Below are positions 28,945 through 37,851 of a DNA stretch of 64,000 bases, in pieces. The translations under genes and the position numbers were made by a program. The DNA lies in NCBI RefSeq assembly GCF_000622145.1, contig NZ_JHWH01000014.1:78927-142926 (forward strand), read 5' to 3'. Source of the DNA: Paracoccus yeei ATCC BAA-599. GTDB lineage: Bacteria; Pseudomonadota; Alphaproteobacteria; Rhodobacterales; Rhodobacteraceae. Below the pieces are notes generated by a model. That model did not search any database, was not told the DNA's origin, and was given only the letters and a program-made list of their open reading frames with translations. The first letter of the stretch is position 1; each line of letters begins with the position of its first letter.

Positions 28945-29991
28945 TCAGCTCGGCAGGACCGAGACCGACTTCACGATGGCGTGGCAGGGGCTTCCCGGTT
29001 TCAGGCCCAGGGCCTGGACCGAGCGGGGCGTGACCTGGGCCAGCATCCGCTCGGGGCCCAGGGACAGTTGCACAAGCCCGCCGTCGATGCGCGTCACGGT
29101 GGCGGGCAGGGTGTTCAGCGCCGACAGGCCCTGCGGCGGGTCGCGCGACAGGATCACCTCATGCGCCAGGATGCGCAGCCGCAGCGCGTGGCCGGGCCGC
29201 GCCTCGATCCCCGGCAGCAGCATCGGGCCGGCGGCGGTGGCGACGCGGACCAGCCCGTCGGGCTCGGTCGCCTCGACCCGCGCCGCGATCAGCGCCCCGG
29301 CCTCGCGCGCGCCCAGCCGGGGGGCCAGGTCGGGGTCGGCCAGCAGTTCGGCCAGCGGCCCGCTGTGGACGGTGCGGCCGGCCTGCATCAGCACCACCGT
29401 ATTGGCCAGCCGCAGCACCTCGGGGACGGAATGGCTGACGTAAAGGATCGGCAGGCGGACATCGTCGCGCAGGCGTTCCAGCCAGGGCATGATTTCGGCC
29501 TTGCGGTCCTCGTCCAGCGCGGCAAGGGGCTCGTCCAGCACCAGAAGCGCCGGGTCCGACAGCAGCGCCCGGCCGATGGCGACGCGCTGGCGCTCGCCCC
29601 CCGACAGCGTCGCGGGGCGGCGGTTCAGCAGAGCGCCCAGGCCCAGCATCTGCACGACGCGGTCGAAATCCCGCGCGGCGTCGCGCCGCCAGCGCGCAGA
29701 ATAGCGCAGGTTCGCTGTCACCGTCATGTGCGGAAACAGCCGCGCGTCCTGGAACACGCAGCCGATGCGGCGCGCCTGCGGCGACAGGTCGGTCTGGCCG
29801 TCGAACAGCACCCGGTCCCCCAGCGCGATGCGGCCACGGTCGGGGCGCAGAAGCCCCAGGATGGCGTTGATCGTGGTGGTCTTGCCGCAGCCCGAGGGGC
29901 CGAACAGCGCCGTCACCCCGGGCGGTGCCTGGAACGCCACCTCCAGCGACAGGCCGGGAAAACGGTGGCGATAGGCGACGGACAGGCTCAT
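28945..29991 (-). CDS. modC: Molybdate ABC transporter ATP-binding protein
   Basis: The 348-residue ATPase has Walker A GPSGCGKTTT (31-40), the LSGGERQRVAIGRALL signature and Walker B LLVLDEPLAALD. The C-terminal part (ATVTRIDGGLVQLSLGPERML) is the TOBE/Mop-like molybdate-sensing domain that marks ModC. It energises molybdate uptake through ModB and ModA. It is last in the operon modA-modB-modC, overlapping modB by ATGA. Confidence 0.93.
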   Translation of the reverse strand: MSLSVAYRHRFPGLSLEVAFQAPPGVTALFGPSGCGKTTTINAILGLLRPDRGRIALGDRVLFDGQTDLSPQARRIGCVFQDARLFPHMTVTANLRYSARWRRDAARDFDRVVQMLGLGALLNRRPATLSGGERQRVAIGRALLSDPALLVLDEPLAALDEDRKAEIMPWLERLRDDVRLPILYVSHSVPEVLRLANTVVLMQAGRTVHSGPLAELLADPDLAPRLGAREAGALIAARVEATEPDGLVRVATAAGPMLLPGIEARPGHALRLRILAHEVILSRDPPQGLSALNTLPATVTRIDGGLVQLSLGPERMLAQVTPRSVQALGLKPGSPCHAIVKSVSVLPS

Positions 29992-30668
29992 CGCGCCATC
30001 CGCCGTGCCAGGAATTCCGACACCAGCACCGCCGCCAGCGCGATCGCGACCGAGATCAGCACCAGCCGCATCGCCGGCCCCTCGCCCGAGGGGGTCGAAA
30101 GCAGCGCATAGATGGCCGAAGGCATGGTCTGGGTCTGGCCGGGGATGTTCGACACGAAGGTGATGGTGGCGCCGAATTCGCCCATCGCCTTGGCAAAGCC
30201 CAGCGTGACCCCGGCCAGCAACGCCGGCAGGATCAGGGGCAGGGTCACGGTCAGAAAGATCCAGGGCCGCGGCGCCCCCAGGGTGGCAGCGGCCTGTTCC
30301 AGGCGCGGGTCCACCGCCTCGAACCCCAGCCGGATCGAGCGCACCATCAGCGGAAAGGCCATGATGGCGGCGGCCAGCGCCGCCCCGGTCCAGCGAAAGG
30401 CAAAGACGATGCCCAGGGGCTCCAGCTGGCTGCCGATGGGCCCGCGCGTGCCCATGCTCACCAGCAGCAGATAGCCGGTGACCACCGGCGGCAGGATCAG
30501 GGGCAGATGCACCAGCCCGCTGAGCAGGTCATGGCCGGGAAAGCTGCGCCGCGCCAGCAGCCAGGCGATGGCGATGGCGAATGGCAGGCTGACGAGCGTC
30601 GCCACCAGCGATACCCGCAAGGACAGCGCGACGGCCTGCCATTCCTGCGGTCCCAGCCAGTCCCACAC
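29988..30668 (-). CDS. modB: Molybdate ABC transporter permease
   Basis: The 226-residue protein has five to six membrane segments and the ABC-permease EAA-loop (EQAAATLGAPRPWIFLTVTLP). The start MWDWLGPQEWQAVALSLRVS is typical of ModB. It forms the inner-membrane channel for molybdate. The gap to modA is 5 bp and the stop overlaps the modC start. Confidence 0.93.
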   Translation of the reverse strand: MWDWLGPQEWQAVALSLRVSLVATLVSLPFAIAIAWLLARRSFPGHDLLSGLVHLPLILPPVVTGYLLLVSMGTRGPIGSQLEPLGIVFAFRWTGAALAAAIMAFPLMVRSIRLGFEAVDPRLEQAAATLGAPRPWIFLTVTLPLILPALLAGVTLGFAKAMGEFGATITFVSNIPGQTQTMPSAIYALLSTPSGEGPAMRLVLISVAIALAAVLVSEFLARRMAR

Positions 30669-30673
30669 CGGCC

Positions 30674-31420
30674 TTATTCCGCGACGGTAAAGCCCTGCGC
30701 CTGAAAGATGGACCGCGCCGGGTCCTGCTTCAGGCTGTCCAGGAACAGCTTGGCCTGCGGCGTGTCGGCGGCCTTGGTAACGGCGGCGGGATAGGTGATC
30801 GGCGCGTGGCTGTCGGCCGGGAAGGTCGCGACCACGCCGACGCCCTTTTCGGCCACCGCGTCGCTGCCATAGACGATGCCCAGCGGCGCCTCGCCGGTGG
30901 CGACCAGCTTCAGCGCGGCGCGCACGTCGTCGGCCTGGGCGACCTGGCCCTGCACCTTATCCCAAAGGCCCAGTGTGGTCAGCGCCTGCTTACCGTATTG
31001 CCCGGCGGGCACCGAATCGACCATCGCCATGGCCAGCTTGCGCTTACCCAGCAGGGTCGGCAGGTCTTCGACCGGCGCGGCGGCCGGCTGGCCGGTGCCG
31101 ACCAGGACCAGCGTATTGCCCAGAAGGTCCAGCCGGGTCGCGGCGTCGATATCGCCCGATGTCTCGACCGCGTCCATCCACTGGCTCGAGGCCGAGATGA
31201 ACAGATCGGCCGGCGCGCCCTCCTGTATCTGCTTGGCCAGTTTCGAACTGCCGGCATAGGAAATCACCACCGTATCGGCGTGCGACTTCTGCCAGTCGGC
31301 GGCGATCTGATCCAAGGCGTCCTTAAGGCTGGCGGCGGCAAAGACGGTGATCTCGTCGGCCTGGGCGGCGGGGGGCAGCGCGACCAGGGCGGCGGCGATC
31401 AGGGATTGGAACAGGCGCAT
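30674..31420 (-). CDS. modA: Molybdate-binding periplasmic protein
   Basis: The 248-residue protein has a signal peptide (MRLFQSLIAAALVALPPAAQA) and the ModA signature DEITVFAAASLKDALDQIA, with VISYAGSSKLAKQIQEGAPA contacting the oxyanion. The ATG at 31420 has a GGAG sequence 6 nt away and starts the signal peptide; the longer frame crosses the Mo-box and is rejected. It is the first gene of the operon and lies directly after modE. Confidence 0.93.
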   Translation of the reverse strand: MRLFQSLIAAALVALPPAAQADEITVFAAASLKDALDQIAADWQKSHADTVVISYAGSSKLAKQIQEGAPADLFISASSQWMDAVETSGDIDAATRLDLLGNTLVLVGTGQPAAAPVEDLPTLLGKRKLAMAMVDSVPAGQYGKQALTTLGLWDKVQGQVAQADDVRAALKLVATGEAPLGIVYGSDAVAEKGVGVVATFPADSHAPITYPAAVTKAADTPQAKLFLDSLKQDPARSIFQAQGFTVAE

Positions 31421-31431
31421 GGTGGGCTCCA

Positions 31432-31451
31432 TTATGTTTTGCCCGACATAA
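31432..31451 (-). promoter_or_regulatory. ModE-binding site (Mo-box) upstream of modA
   Basis: An inverted repeat, TTATGT (31432-31437) and ACATAA (31446-31451) with an 8-nt spacer, closely resembles the E. coli modA operator (GTTATAT...ACATAAC). It lies 11 bp before the modA start in the 57-bp gap between modE and modA. Molybdate-loaded ModE would repress uptake from here. Confidence 0.75.
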
Positions 31452-31477
31452 CCAGCCGCGGCGGCGGGCGGCAAGCG

Positions 31478-31819
31478 TTATTTCCGGGCCAGCATATCCC
31501 GCAGGGCCGCAAGCTGCGGCGCGCTGCGCACCAGCGATTCCAGCGCGCGGTATTCGCCCAGCACGGCGCGCCCCAAGTCGGTCAGCCCCGCCCCGCCGCC
31601 GCCCGCGCCGCCGCGCGCGCTTTCGACCAGGGGGGCGCGGAAATGGCGGTTCATCTCCTCGACCAGGGCCCAGGCGCGGCGATAGCTCATCCCCAGCCGT
31701 CGCCCGGCGGCGGAAATCGAGCCCTCCTCGGCGATGGCCTGCAGCAGGTCGGCCTTGCCCCGGCCAAAGGTCAGGCTGTCGAAATGCAGGCGCAGGCTGA
31801 GACGGGGATCGTTTTCCAT
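31478..31819 (-). CDS. modE: ModE-type regulator, DNA-binding domain only
   Basis: The 113-residue protein is the N-terminal winged-helix domain of ModE: LLQAIAEEGSISAAGRRLGM, then SYRRAWALVEEMNRHF and the glycine-rich turn RGGAGGGGAGLTDLG. It lacks the TOBE (Mop) ligand domains of E. coli ModE, a form common in alphaproteobacteria, so molybdate sensing may depend on another part. It sits directly upstream of modABC, with the Mo-box in between. Confidence 0.85.
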   Translation of the reverse strand: MENDPRLSLRLHFDSLTFGRGKADLLQAIAEEGSISAAGRRLGMSYRRAWALVEEMNRHFRAPLVESARGGAGGGGAGLTDLGRAVLGEYRALESLVRSAPQLAALRDMLARK

Positions 31820-31922
31820 GCCGCCATTCTTGGCCGAGGACGCGGCGTAGGCAAGCACCTCGGGGGCTTTGCGGGGCTGGGTCCGCGCGCTAGCCTTGGA
31901 AAACAGCCAAACGGGGGGAACC

Positions 31923-33104
31923 ATGCCTGAGACCGAAATCGTCATCCTGTCCGGGGCGCGGACCGCCATCGGCACCTTTGGCGGCAGCCTGGCGGGGATC
32001 CCGCCGATCCAGCTGGCCGCGACCGTCACCCGCGCCGCCATCGAACGCGCCGGCATCGCGCCCGCGCAGGTCGGCACCGTGGTCTTTGGCCATGTCCTGA
32101 ACACCGAGCCGCGCGACATGTACCTGTCCCGCGTCGCCATGCTGGACGCGGGCGTGCCCGACACCACGCCCGCCATGAACGTCAACCGGCTGTGCGGATC
32201 GGGCGCGCAGGCCATCGTTTCCGCCGCGCAGGCGCTGATGCTGGGTGACGCCGATTTCGCCGTGGCGGGCGGCGCCGAATCCATGAGCCGCGCGCCCTAT
32301 GCCATTCCGGCGGCGCGCTTTGGCGTCAAGATGGGCGACGCGCCGATGCTGGACATGATGACCGGCGCGCTGACCTGCCCGATGGGCACCGGCCACATGG
32401 GGGTGACGGCAGAGAATGTCGCCCGCGAACATGGCATCTCGCGTCAGGCGCAGGACGAATTCGCGCTGGAATCGCAGCGCCGGGCCGCCGCCGCCATCGC
32501 CGAGGGGCGGTTCCGCGACCAGATCGTTCCCATCGAGATCAAGACCCGCAAGGGCGTCGTGGCCTTCGACACCGACGAACACCCCAAGAAAACCTCGCTG
32601 GACAAGCTGGCGGGCCTGAAGGCGGTGTTCCAGCGCGACGGCACGGTCACGGCGGGCAATGCCTCGGGGATCAACGACGGCGCGGCGGCGCTGGTGCTGG
32701 CGCGGGGCGATGCGGCACGGGCGGCCGGGCTGACACCCGCGTTCCGGCTGCTGGGCCACGCCGTCGCGGGCGTGCGCCCCGAGGTGATGGGCATCGGCCC
32801 GGTCCCGGCGGTGCAGGCGCTGCTGGCGCGCACAGGGCTGGCGGCGGGCGATTTCGACGTGATCGAGTCGAACGAGGCCTTTGCGGCGCAGGCGCTGGCG
32901 GTGAACCAGGAACTTGGCCTGGACCCGGCGCGGGTGAACCCGAACGGCGGCGCCATCGCGCTGGGTCATCCGGTCGGCGCGACCGGCGCCATCATCACCC
33001 TGAAGGCGATGGAGGAGTTGCGCCGCACGGGCGGGCGCCGGGCGCTGGTGACGATGTGCATCGGCGGCGGGCAGGGCATCGCCCTGGCGATCGAGCGGAT
33101 CTGA
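31923..33104 (+). CDS. Acetyl-CoA acetyltransferase (beta-ketothiolase)
   Basis: The 393-residue thiolase has the acyl-accepting Cys91 in MNVNRLCGSGAQ, the GGAIALGHPVGATGA histidine motif and the C-terminal TMCIGGGQGIAL cysteine motif. It condenses two acetyl-CoA (polyhydroxybutyrate entry) or cleaves acetoacetyl-CoA; PhaA, AtoB and PcaF-like variants cannot be separated here. It stands alone, divergent from modE. The ATG at 31923 is preferred to the 18-codon longer frame. Confidence 0.9.
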   Translation: MPETEIVILSGARTAIGTFGGSLAGIPPIQLAATVTRAAIERAGIAPAQVGTVVFGHVLNTEPRDMYLSRVAMLDAGVPDTTPAMNVNRLCGSGAQAIVSAAQALMLGDADFAVAGGAESMSRAPYAIPAARFGVKMGDAPMLDMMTGALTCPMGTGHMGVTAENVAREHGISRQAQDEFALESQRRAAAAIAEGRFRDQIVPIEIKTRKGVVAFDTDEHPKKTSLDKLAGLKAVFQRDGTVTAGNASGINDGAAALVLARGDAARAAGLTPAFRLLGHAVAGVRPEVMGIGPVPAVQALLARTGLAAGDFDVIESNEAFAAQALAVNQELGLDPARVNPNGGAIALGHPVGATGAIITLKAMEELRRTGGRRALVTMCIGGGQGIALAIERI

Positions 33105-33105
33105 C

Positions 33106-33131
33106 GGAACGCGCGCGGCCTGCGCGGCATT
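33106..33131 (+). promoter_or_regulatory. EcfG-type promoter candidate for the small disordered protein
   Basis: GGAAC (33106-33110) is followed after 19 nt by TT (33130-33131), with CATT where CGTT is the consensus. It lies directly after the thiolase stop and 27 bp before the next start codon. Confidence 0.4.
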
Positions 33132-33157
33132 GCCTTTCTTTCAGGAAAGGACCAGCC

Positions 33158-33325
33158 ATGCCCGAGGACAGCATCCCAGACGGGGACAAGGACCAGACCA
33201 CGCGGCCGTCGCAGCGCAAGGACCACAAGCCCGGCGATCCGATCCCCGAGTCCGGCACGGCGCGCCAGCCGCTGTACGACGGGACGGATTCGCCCGCCCC
33301 GGCCAGCGGCGATCCTACGGAATAG
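33158..33325 (+). CDS. Small hydrophilic, probably disordered protein
   Basis: The 55-residue product, MPEDSIPDGDKDQTTRPSQR onward, is all charged and polar residues with many Pro and no hydrophobic core. An AGGAAAGG sequence 6 nt before the ATG supports translation. It resembles small stress-induced proteins of the region in composition only. Its last 11 bases overlap, tail to tail, the molybdoenzyme gene on the other strand. Confidence 0.65.
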   Translation: MPEDSIPDGDKDQTTRPSQRKDHKPGDPIPESGTARQPLYDGTDSPAPASGDPTE

Positions 33326-35615
33326 GCTCGATCCGCACGGTCGCGCCCTTGTAGGCCGGGGTTTTCGAGGCGAGATCGTACCGGTCCAGCGGCACCAGGA
33401 CGTTCGCCTCGGGGTAATAGGCCCCGACGCAGCCGGCGGGCAGGTCATAGGGCGTGACCCGCAGCCCTTCCAACCGGCGGGAAATACCGTCGTCGCTGAC
33501 GGTCACAAGGGCCACGGTCTGATCCTCGGCAAGCCCCGCCTCGCGCATCTGGTCGGGGGCGATCAGCAGGCGCAGCCGTCCTTCCAGCCCCCGCAGCCGG
33601 TCGCGGTCGGCATAGACCGTCGTGTTGAACTGGTCGTTCGACCGCAGCGTGATCAGGGTAAAGTGGCCCGGCCCAGGTTCGTCCCCAAGGGCGGACAGCG
33701 CCGGAGGCACGGTAAACTCGGCCTTGCCGCTGTCGGTCTGCCAGTCGCGTTCGCGCGCCGCATTGCCGCGATAGAACCCGCCGGGCGTGAACAGGCGGTC
33801 GTTGAAATCGGCGAACTGGTCGGGATAGATCCGCGCGATCAGATCCCGGACCAGGCCATAGTCGCCCACCCAGTCCTGCCAGCGCACCTTGGGGTTCGGC
33901 TCCAGCGTGGCCTGGGCAATGCCGGCGATGATCGCCGGTTCCGAAAGCAGGTGTTCGGACGCGGGTTTCCGACGGCCCAGCGAGCCGTGGATATGGCTCA
34001 GGCTGTCCTCCATCGTCACGGCCTGAGGCCCGCTCGCCTGAACGTCGCGCTCGGCCCGCACCAGACAGGGCAGCAGCCAGGCACCTTCGCCCACCAGCAC
34101 ATGGCTGCGGTTCAGCTTGGTGGCGACCTGCACGTTCAGCTCAAGTTTTTGCCACAGGTCGTCGGCGCGGCCCTGGTCGGGGATGGCCCGGGCGAAATTG
34201 CCCCCCAGGCTGAGAAAGCCGCGCAACTCGCCGTCCAGCAGCGCCTGCACCACCTCGACCGTGGTCAGGCCGGTGTCGCGCGGCGGATCGAAGCCAAATT
34301 CCTCGGCCAGCTTGTCCAGGGGCACCAGGTCCGGCTTTTCCGAAATGCCGACGGTGCGCTGGCCCTGCACGTTGGAATGGCCGCGCACCGGGCAGATGCC
34401 CGCCCCGGGCCGGCCGATGTTGCCGCGCATCAGCAGCAGGTTCACCAGCATGGCGATACTGTCGCTGCCGTGCACATGCTGGGTCAGGCCCATGCCATAG
34501 ACGCCGATGCAGCATTGCGACCGGGCGTAAAGCGCGGCGACCTCGGCCAGGTCGGCGCGGGGCAGGCCGCAGGCGGCCTCGATCTCAGCCCAGTCCAGCG
34601 CGCGGACCCAGGATTCAAAGGCCGCGAAATCATGGCCGTGCCGGGCGATGAAGGCGCGGTCGATCACCGGATCCTGGTCCGAGGGGTTTTCATCGTCGAG
34701 CGCGAACAGGTGCTTACAGATCCCCGCGATCGCCGCGATGTCGCTGCCCGCCCGCAGTTGCAGGTAGATGTCGGAAATCGGCGTGCCCGAGCCCTTCAGC
34801 AGCTCGGCCGGGTTCTGCGGGTTGGCAAATTCCAGAAGCCCGCGTTCCCGCACCGGGTTGAAGGTGACGATGCGACAACCCCGCCGGGCCGCCGCCTGCA
34901 AGGGATGCAGGAACCGCGGGCTGTTCGAGCCGGTGTTCTGGCCAAAGAACAGCAGCATGTCGCATTCGTCGAAATCCGACAGGATGCAGGTGCCGACCGG
35001 GCTGCCAATGACCTTCTTCAGCCCGACGCTGGTGGTCTCGTGGCACATGTTGGAGCTGTCGGGCAGGTTGTTGTGCCCGTAAAGCCGAGCGAACAGCGCG
35101 TACAGGAACGATGTCTCAAGGCTGGCGCGGCCCGAGGCGTAAAAGACCGTGGACCTGGGCGGCAGGCGCCGCAGCGCCGCGCCGATGGCGGCGAAGGCCT
35201 CGTCCCAGGTGGTTTCCACATAGCGGTCGCTGGCGGCGTCATAGCGCATCGGATGGGTCAGCCGGCCCTGCGCCTCAAGCGCGTGATCGGACCAGCCGCG
35301 CAGTTCGGACAGCGGATGCGCGGCAAAGAAATCCGGGCCGCAGCGGTCCTTGGTCAGGTCCCAGATGGTAGCCTTGGCGCCGTTCTCGCAGAATTCGGCC
35401 AGATGCGGCGAGGCGGGCTTGGCCCAGGCGCAGGAGGTGCACATGTGCCCGCGCGGCTTATTCTGGCGCCACAGCGTGTCCAGCACGCCCAGCGGCACCC
35501 GCTTGCCCCCCAGGTGGCGCAGGACGCTGCGGACCGAACCCCAGCCGCCGGTCGGATGATCGTAATGCGGCGTCGTCGGGTCCTGTTCGCGCTGCGGACG
35601 GTCGTGCTCGGTCAT
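33315..35615 (-). CDS. FdhF/YdeP-family molybdopterin oxidoreductase
   Basis: The 766-residue protein belongs to the YdeP-like branch of the DMSO-reductase/formate-dehydrogenase superfamily. It keeps a CTSCAWAKP cysteine pair (Cys59, Cys62) but not the full N-terminal 4Fe-4S set. Seen further on are the molybdopterin-binding segments GHSNVQGQRTVGI and YYPEANVLVPL at the C-terminus. YdeP of E. coli is acid-stress linked; the substrate is unknown. It overlaps the catalase-like gene upstream by 4 nt, so the two are coupled, and the nearby modABC operon could supply molybdenum. No signal peptide is seen. Confidence 0.85.
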   Translation of the reverse strand: MTEHDRPQREQDPTTPHYDHPTGGWGSVRSVLRHLGGKRVPLGVLDTLWRQNKPRGHMCTSCAWAKPASPHLAEFCENGAKATIWDLTKDRCGPDFFAAHPLSELRGWSDHALEAQGRLTHPMRYDAASDRYVETTWDEAFAAIGAALRRLPPRSTVFYASGRASLETSFLYALFARLYGHNNLPDSSNMCHETTSVGLKKVIGSPVGTCILSDFDECDMLLFFGQNTGSNSPRFLHPLQAAARRGCRIVTFNPVRERGLLEFANPQNPAELLKGSGTPISDIYLQLRAGSDIAAIAGICKHLFALDDENPSDQDPVIDRAFIARHGHDFAAFESWVRALDWAEIEAACGLPRADLAEVAALYARSQCCIGVYGMGLTQHVHGSDSIAMLVNLLLMRGNIGRPGAGICPVRGHSNVQGQRTVGISEKPDLVPLDKLAEEFGFDPPRDTGLTTVEVVQALLDGELRGFLSLGGNFARAIPDQGRADDLWQKLELNVQVATKLNRSHVLVGEGAWLLPCLVRAERDVQASGPQAVTMEDSLSHIHGSLGRRKPASEHLLSEPAIIAGIAQATLEPNPKVRWQDWVGDYGLVRDLIARIYPDQFADFNDRLFTPGGFYRGNAARERDWQTDSGKAEFTVPPALSALGDEPGPGHFTLITLRSNDQFNTTVYADRDRLRGLEGRLRLLIAPDQMREAGLAEDQTVALVTVSDDGISRRLEGLRVTPYDLPAGCVGAYYPEANVLVPLDRYDLASKTPAYKGATVRIEPIP

Positions 35616-36703
35616 CGGTCGCCTTCCTGCAATCCGTGGATCGGGCAGCCGTTCGCCTCGGCCCGGAAATGGGCCGAGTAGCGATAGGTTTCCCGGCGCG
35701 CGCGGTTGACGCTGCCCAAAGGACGATGCGCCACGATGCCGTTCCAGGGGCTGAAACGCATCCGGTCGTCGGCCTGCTCGACGGCCTCGGCGTCCCAGCT
35801 GTCCTGCCGGGGCAGATACAGCGTCGCCACCTGGACGAAGGGCGCCTCGGCCTCGTCCCACAGGGCCGAGGCATCCTCGATGGGCTGGCGCTCGGGGGCG
35901 CGGGCCAGCTGCACCTCGAAGGCCCATTCGCCGTCGATCCCCGCCATCTCGCGCCTGATCTGCGCGCGGATCGGGTTTTCGGCGGCGCCCATGTCGACGG
36001 GCTTGCCGGTCAGCGCCGTCAGCGCCGGCGACAGCGGCCGCAAGCGGAACTTGGCGACATGATCGCCATAGCGGAACGGGGTGGCGCTGAAATAGGTCTC
36101 GCCCAGGGGGTCGGTCTGGGGGGCGCCGCCCATGCCCGCAAGGGCCGTGCTTTCCAGCCCCACCATGCCCAGGGCGGCATTCACGGCCTGCAGCGTCTTC
36201 GACAGGGCGATCTTGGCCCCTTCGGCGCGGTCGGTCGTCGCCGCCAGCAGTTTCAACTGCCCGGCGAAATCCTGCGCCCGGGGCACGGCAAAGACCGGGC
36301 CGTTGATCATCAGAAAGTCCTGCGCGCCGTCCGAATCCACATCAAGGCGCGGTCCCGGGACATTCTCGACCTTGAGCGCGATACCGCGCGGCAGCGCCAC
36401 CGTGTCGCTGAGCAGGTCGCCGGGATTGGTCGAGATGCGCAGCCAAGCCGGGTATTCGCCGGGCTGGGCGAAAATCCCCTGCGCCAGTTCCGGGGGCAGG
36501 GTGGCGTCGACCACCAGCCGGCCCTGCAGAACGGCATGGGCCTTGGCATGGACGCCGCGCACGGCATGGCCATAGTCGCGAAAGGTCGTGGTCAGGATAT
36601 GGCGAAAGGACTGGATCAGATCCTCGACCGTCGCCGCCTCGCGGGCGGGGTCGACGGTTTCCAGATCGTCGCTGTACCGCAGCGGGGGACGGTCAGGACA
36701 CAT
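35612..36703 (-). CDS. y4iL-like catalase-fold heme protein
   Basis: The 363-residue product matches the small catalase family represented by Rhizobium y4iL (VHAKAHAVLQGRLVVDATLP, then PGIALKVEN-like segments and QDFLMINGPVFAV). This group is distantly related to catalases and allene oxide synthases and can decompose peroxides. Heme binding was not verified. It is the first gene of the pair with the FdhF/YdeP enzyme; ATGA overlap suggests they are made together, perhaps to protect against peroxide. Confidence 0.75.
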   Translation of the reverse strand: MCPDRPPLRYSDDLETVDPAREAATVEDLIQSFRHILTTTFRDYGHAVRGVHAKAHAVLQGRLVVDATLPPELAQGIFAQPGEYPAWLRISTNPGDLLSDTVALPRGIALKVENVPGPRLDVDSDGAQDFLMINGPVFAVPRAQDFAGQLKLLAATTDRAEGAKIALSKTLQAVNAALGMVGLESTALAGMGGAPQTDPLGETYFSATPFRYGDHVAKFRLRPLSPALTALTGKPVDMGAAENPIRAQIRREMAGIDGEWAFEVQLARAPERQPIEDASALWDEAEAPFVQVATLYLPRQDSWDAEAVEQADDRMRFSPWNGIVAHRPLGSVNRARRETYRYSAHFRAEANGCPIHGLQEGDR

Positions 36704-36847
36704 GGCGCACCCCGGGGGCTGTCACAGGGGTGCCCGGCCTGGCGAGCGGGGGTCGGAACATCGGTCTCTCCGCATGACTGGGTCGCAGAGTGAACCCGGC
36801 GGCGGGGCAGATGTTCCGGCAGGCGGCAAAAACCGCCCGCGCGGCCG

Positions 36848-37801
36848 TCAGGCAGAGGCCATGATCCGCGCGATATGGGCCGCGATCATCAGGTCCAGAT
36901 GGGCGCCGCCGCCGTTCTTGTAGATCGTGATCTCGTCAGGGCTTGCGCGGCGCCGCGCGTCAGGCCTCACCAGGTCGTAAAGATCGCCCAGGACATGGTC
37001 TGGCGCGATCACACCCGCCGCCATGGGGATGGCGAGTTCGCCGATATGGCCGATAGTGGTGGCCCGGCTGTCCACGAAGAGCGCGCCCCTGCGGATCAGG
37101 TCGTCGTCGGCCTCGCGCATGTCGGCCTTGTAGGCGCCGATCAGGTCCACATGCGTCCCCGGCCGGACATGCCGGCCCAGGATGACCGGCTGTCGCGCCA
37201 TGGTGGCCGAACTGACGATATCGGCCCGGGCCAGCGCACCGGGCAGGTCCTGGGCCACGGCCAGCCGCGCCGGGACATCCGCCAGCCGGGCGACCAGCGC
37301 CTGGGCCTGTTCCGGGCGGCGCGCCCACAGGGTCACCTCGTCGATCCCCGGCAGGGCGGCGGTATAGGCGCGCACCAGGCTTTCGGCCACGGTCCCCGCC
37401 CCCACCACCAGCAGGCGGCGACTGTCGGGGCGGGCCAGCAGGCTGGCGCCCAGAACCGAATCTGCCGCCGTCTTGAATTCGGTCACCAGGCGGCTGTCGA
37501 TGATGGCCTGAAGGCTGCCGGTGTCGGGCGCAAAGACCAGCATCGCGCCCTGCACGGTGGGCAGGCCGCGCGCGGCATTGGCGTCCAGCACGGTAAAGCA
37601 CTTCGCCCCGTATCCCAGCCCCGGGATATAGGCCGAGCGGCTCATCATCGTGCCTTCGGGTGGGCCAAGGAAACTGTCGCGGATCTCGGCCGGGGCCATG
37701 GCATGGCCCTGTCGGATCGCCTGGACGGCATCGGGCCAGGTCAGGCGCGGCGCCGCCTCCTCATAGAACACCAGCTGCGGCCTGGATGTTGCGTCCGTCA
37801 T
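36848..37801 (-). CDS. Ornithine cyclodeaminase/mu-crystallin family protein
   Basis: The 317-residue protein has the Rossmann-like NAD(P) motif LLVVGAGTVAESLVRAYTAA, the substrate helix VTEFKTAADSVLGASLLARP and VDLIGAYKADMREAD. Family members convert ornithine to proline or reduce ketimines and dehydro-amino acids. Its place after a proXWV-like transporter and a proC-like gene suggests metabolism of the imported, perhaps proline-like, compound. The exact reaction is not inferable. The five genes from proX to this one form a single operon. Confidence 0.85.
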   Translation of the reverse strand: MTDATSRPQLVFYEEAAPRLTWPDAVQAIRQGHAMAPAEIRDSFLGPPEGTMMSRSAYIPGLGYGAKCFTVLDANAARGLPTVQGAMLVFAPDTGSLQAIIDSRLVTEFKTAADSVLGASLLARPDSRRLLVVGAGTVAESLVRAYTAALPGIDEVTLWARRPEQAQALVARLADVPARLAVAQDLPGALARADIVSSATMARQPVILGRHVRPGTHVDLIGAYKADMREADDDLIRRGALFVDSRATTIGHIGELAIPMAAGVIAPDHVLGDLYDLVRPDARRRASPDEITIYKNGGGAHLDLMIAAHIARIMASA

Positions 37802-37851
37802 CGAATGATCCCCTTGCCTGATAGTCCTGCCGCCTTCCGCCGGGCGCGGCC

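Noticed and set aside
36800..36847. T-rich hairpin after the ornithine-cyclodeaminase gene as an intrinsic terminator
   Set aside because: The five-T stretch lies in the loop of a short GGCGG/CCGCC stem rather than after it, so termination is doubtful.
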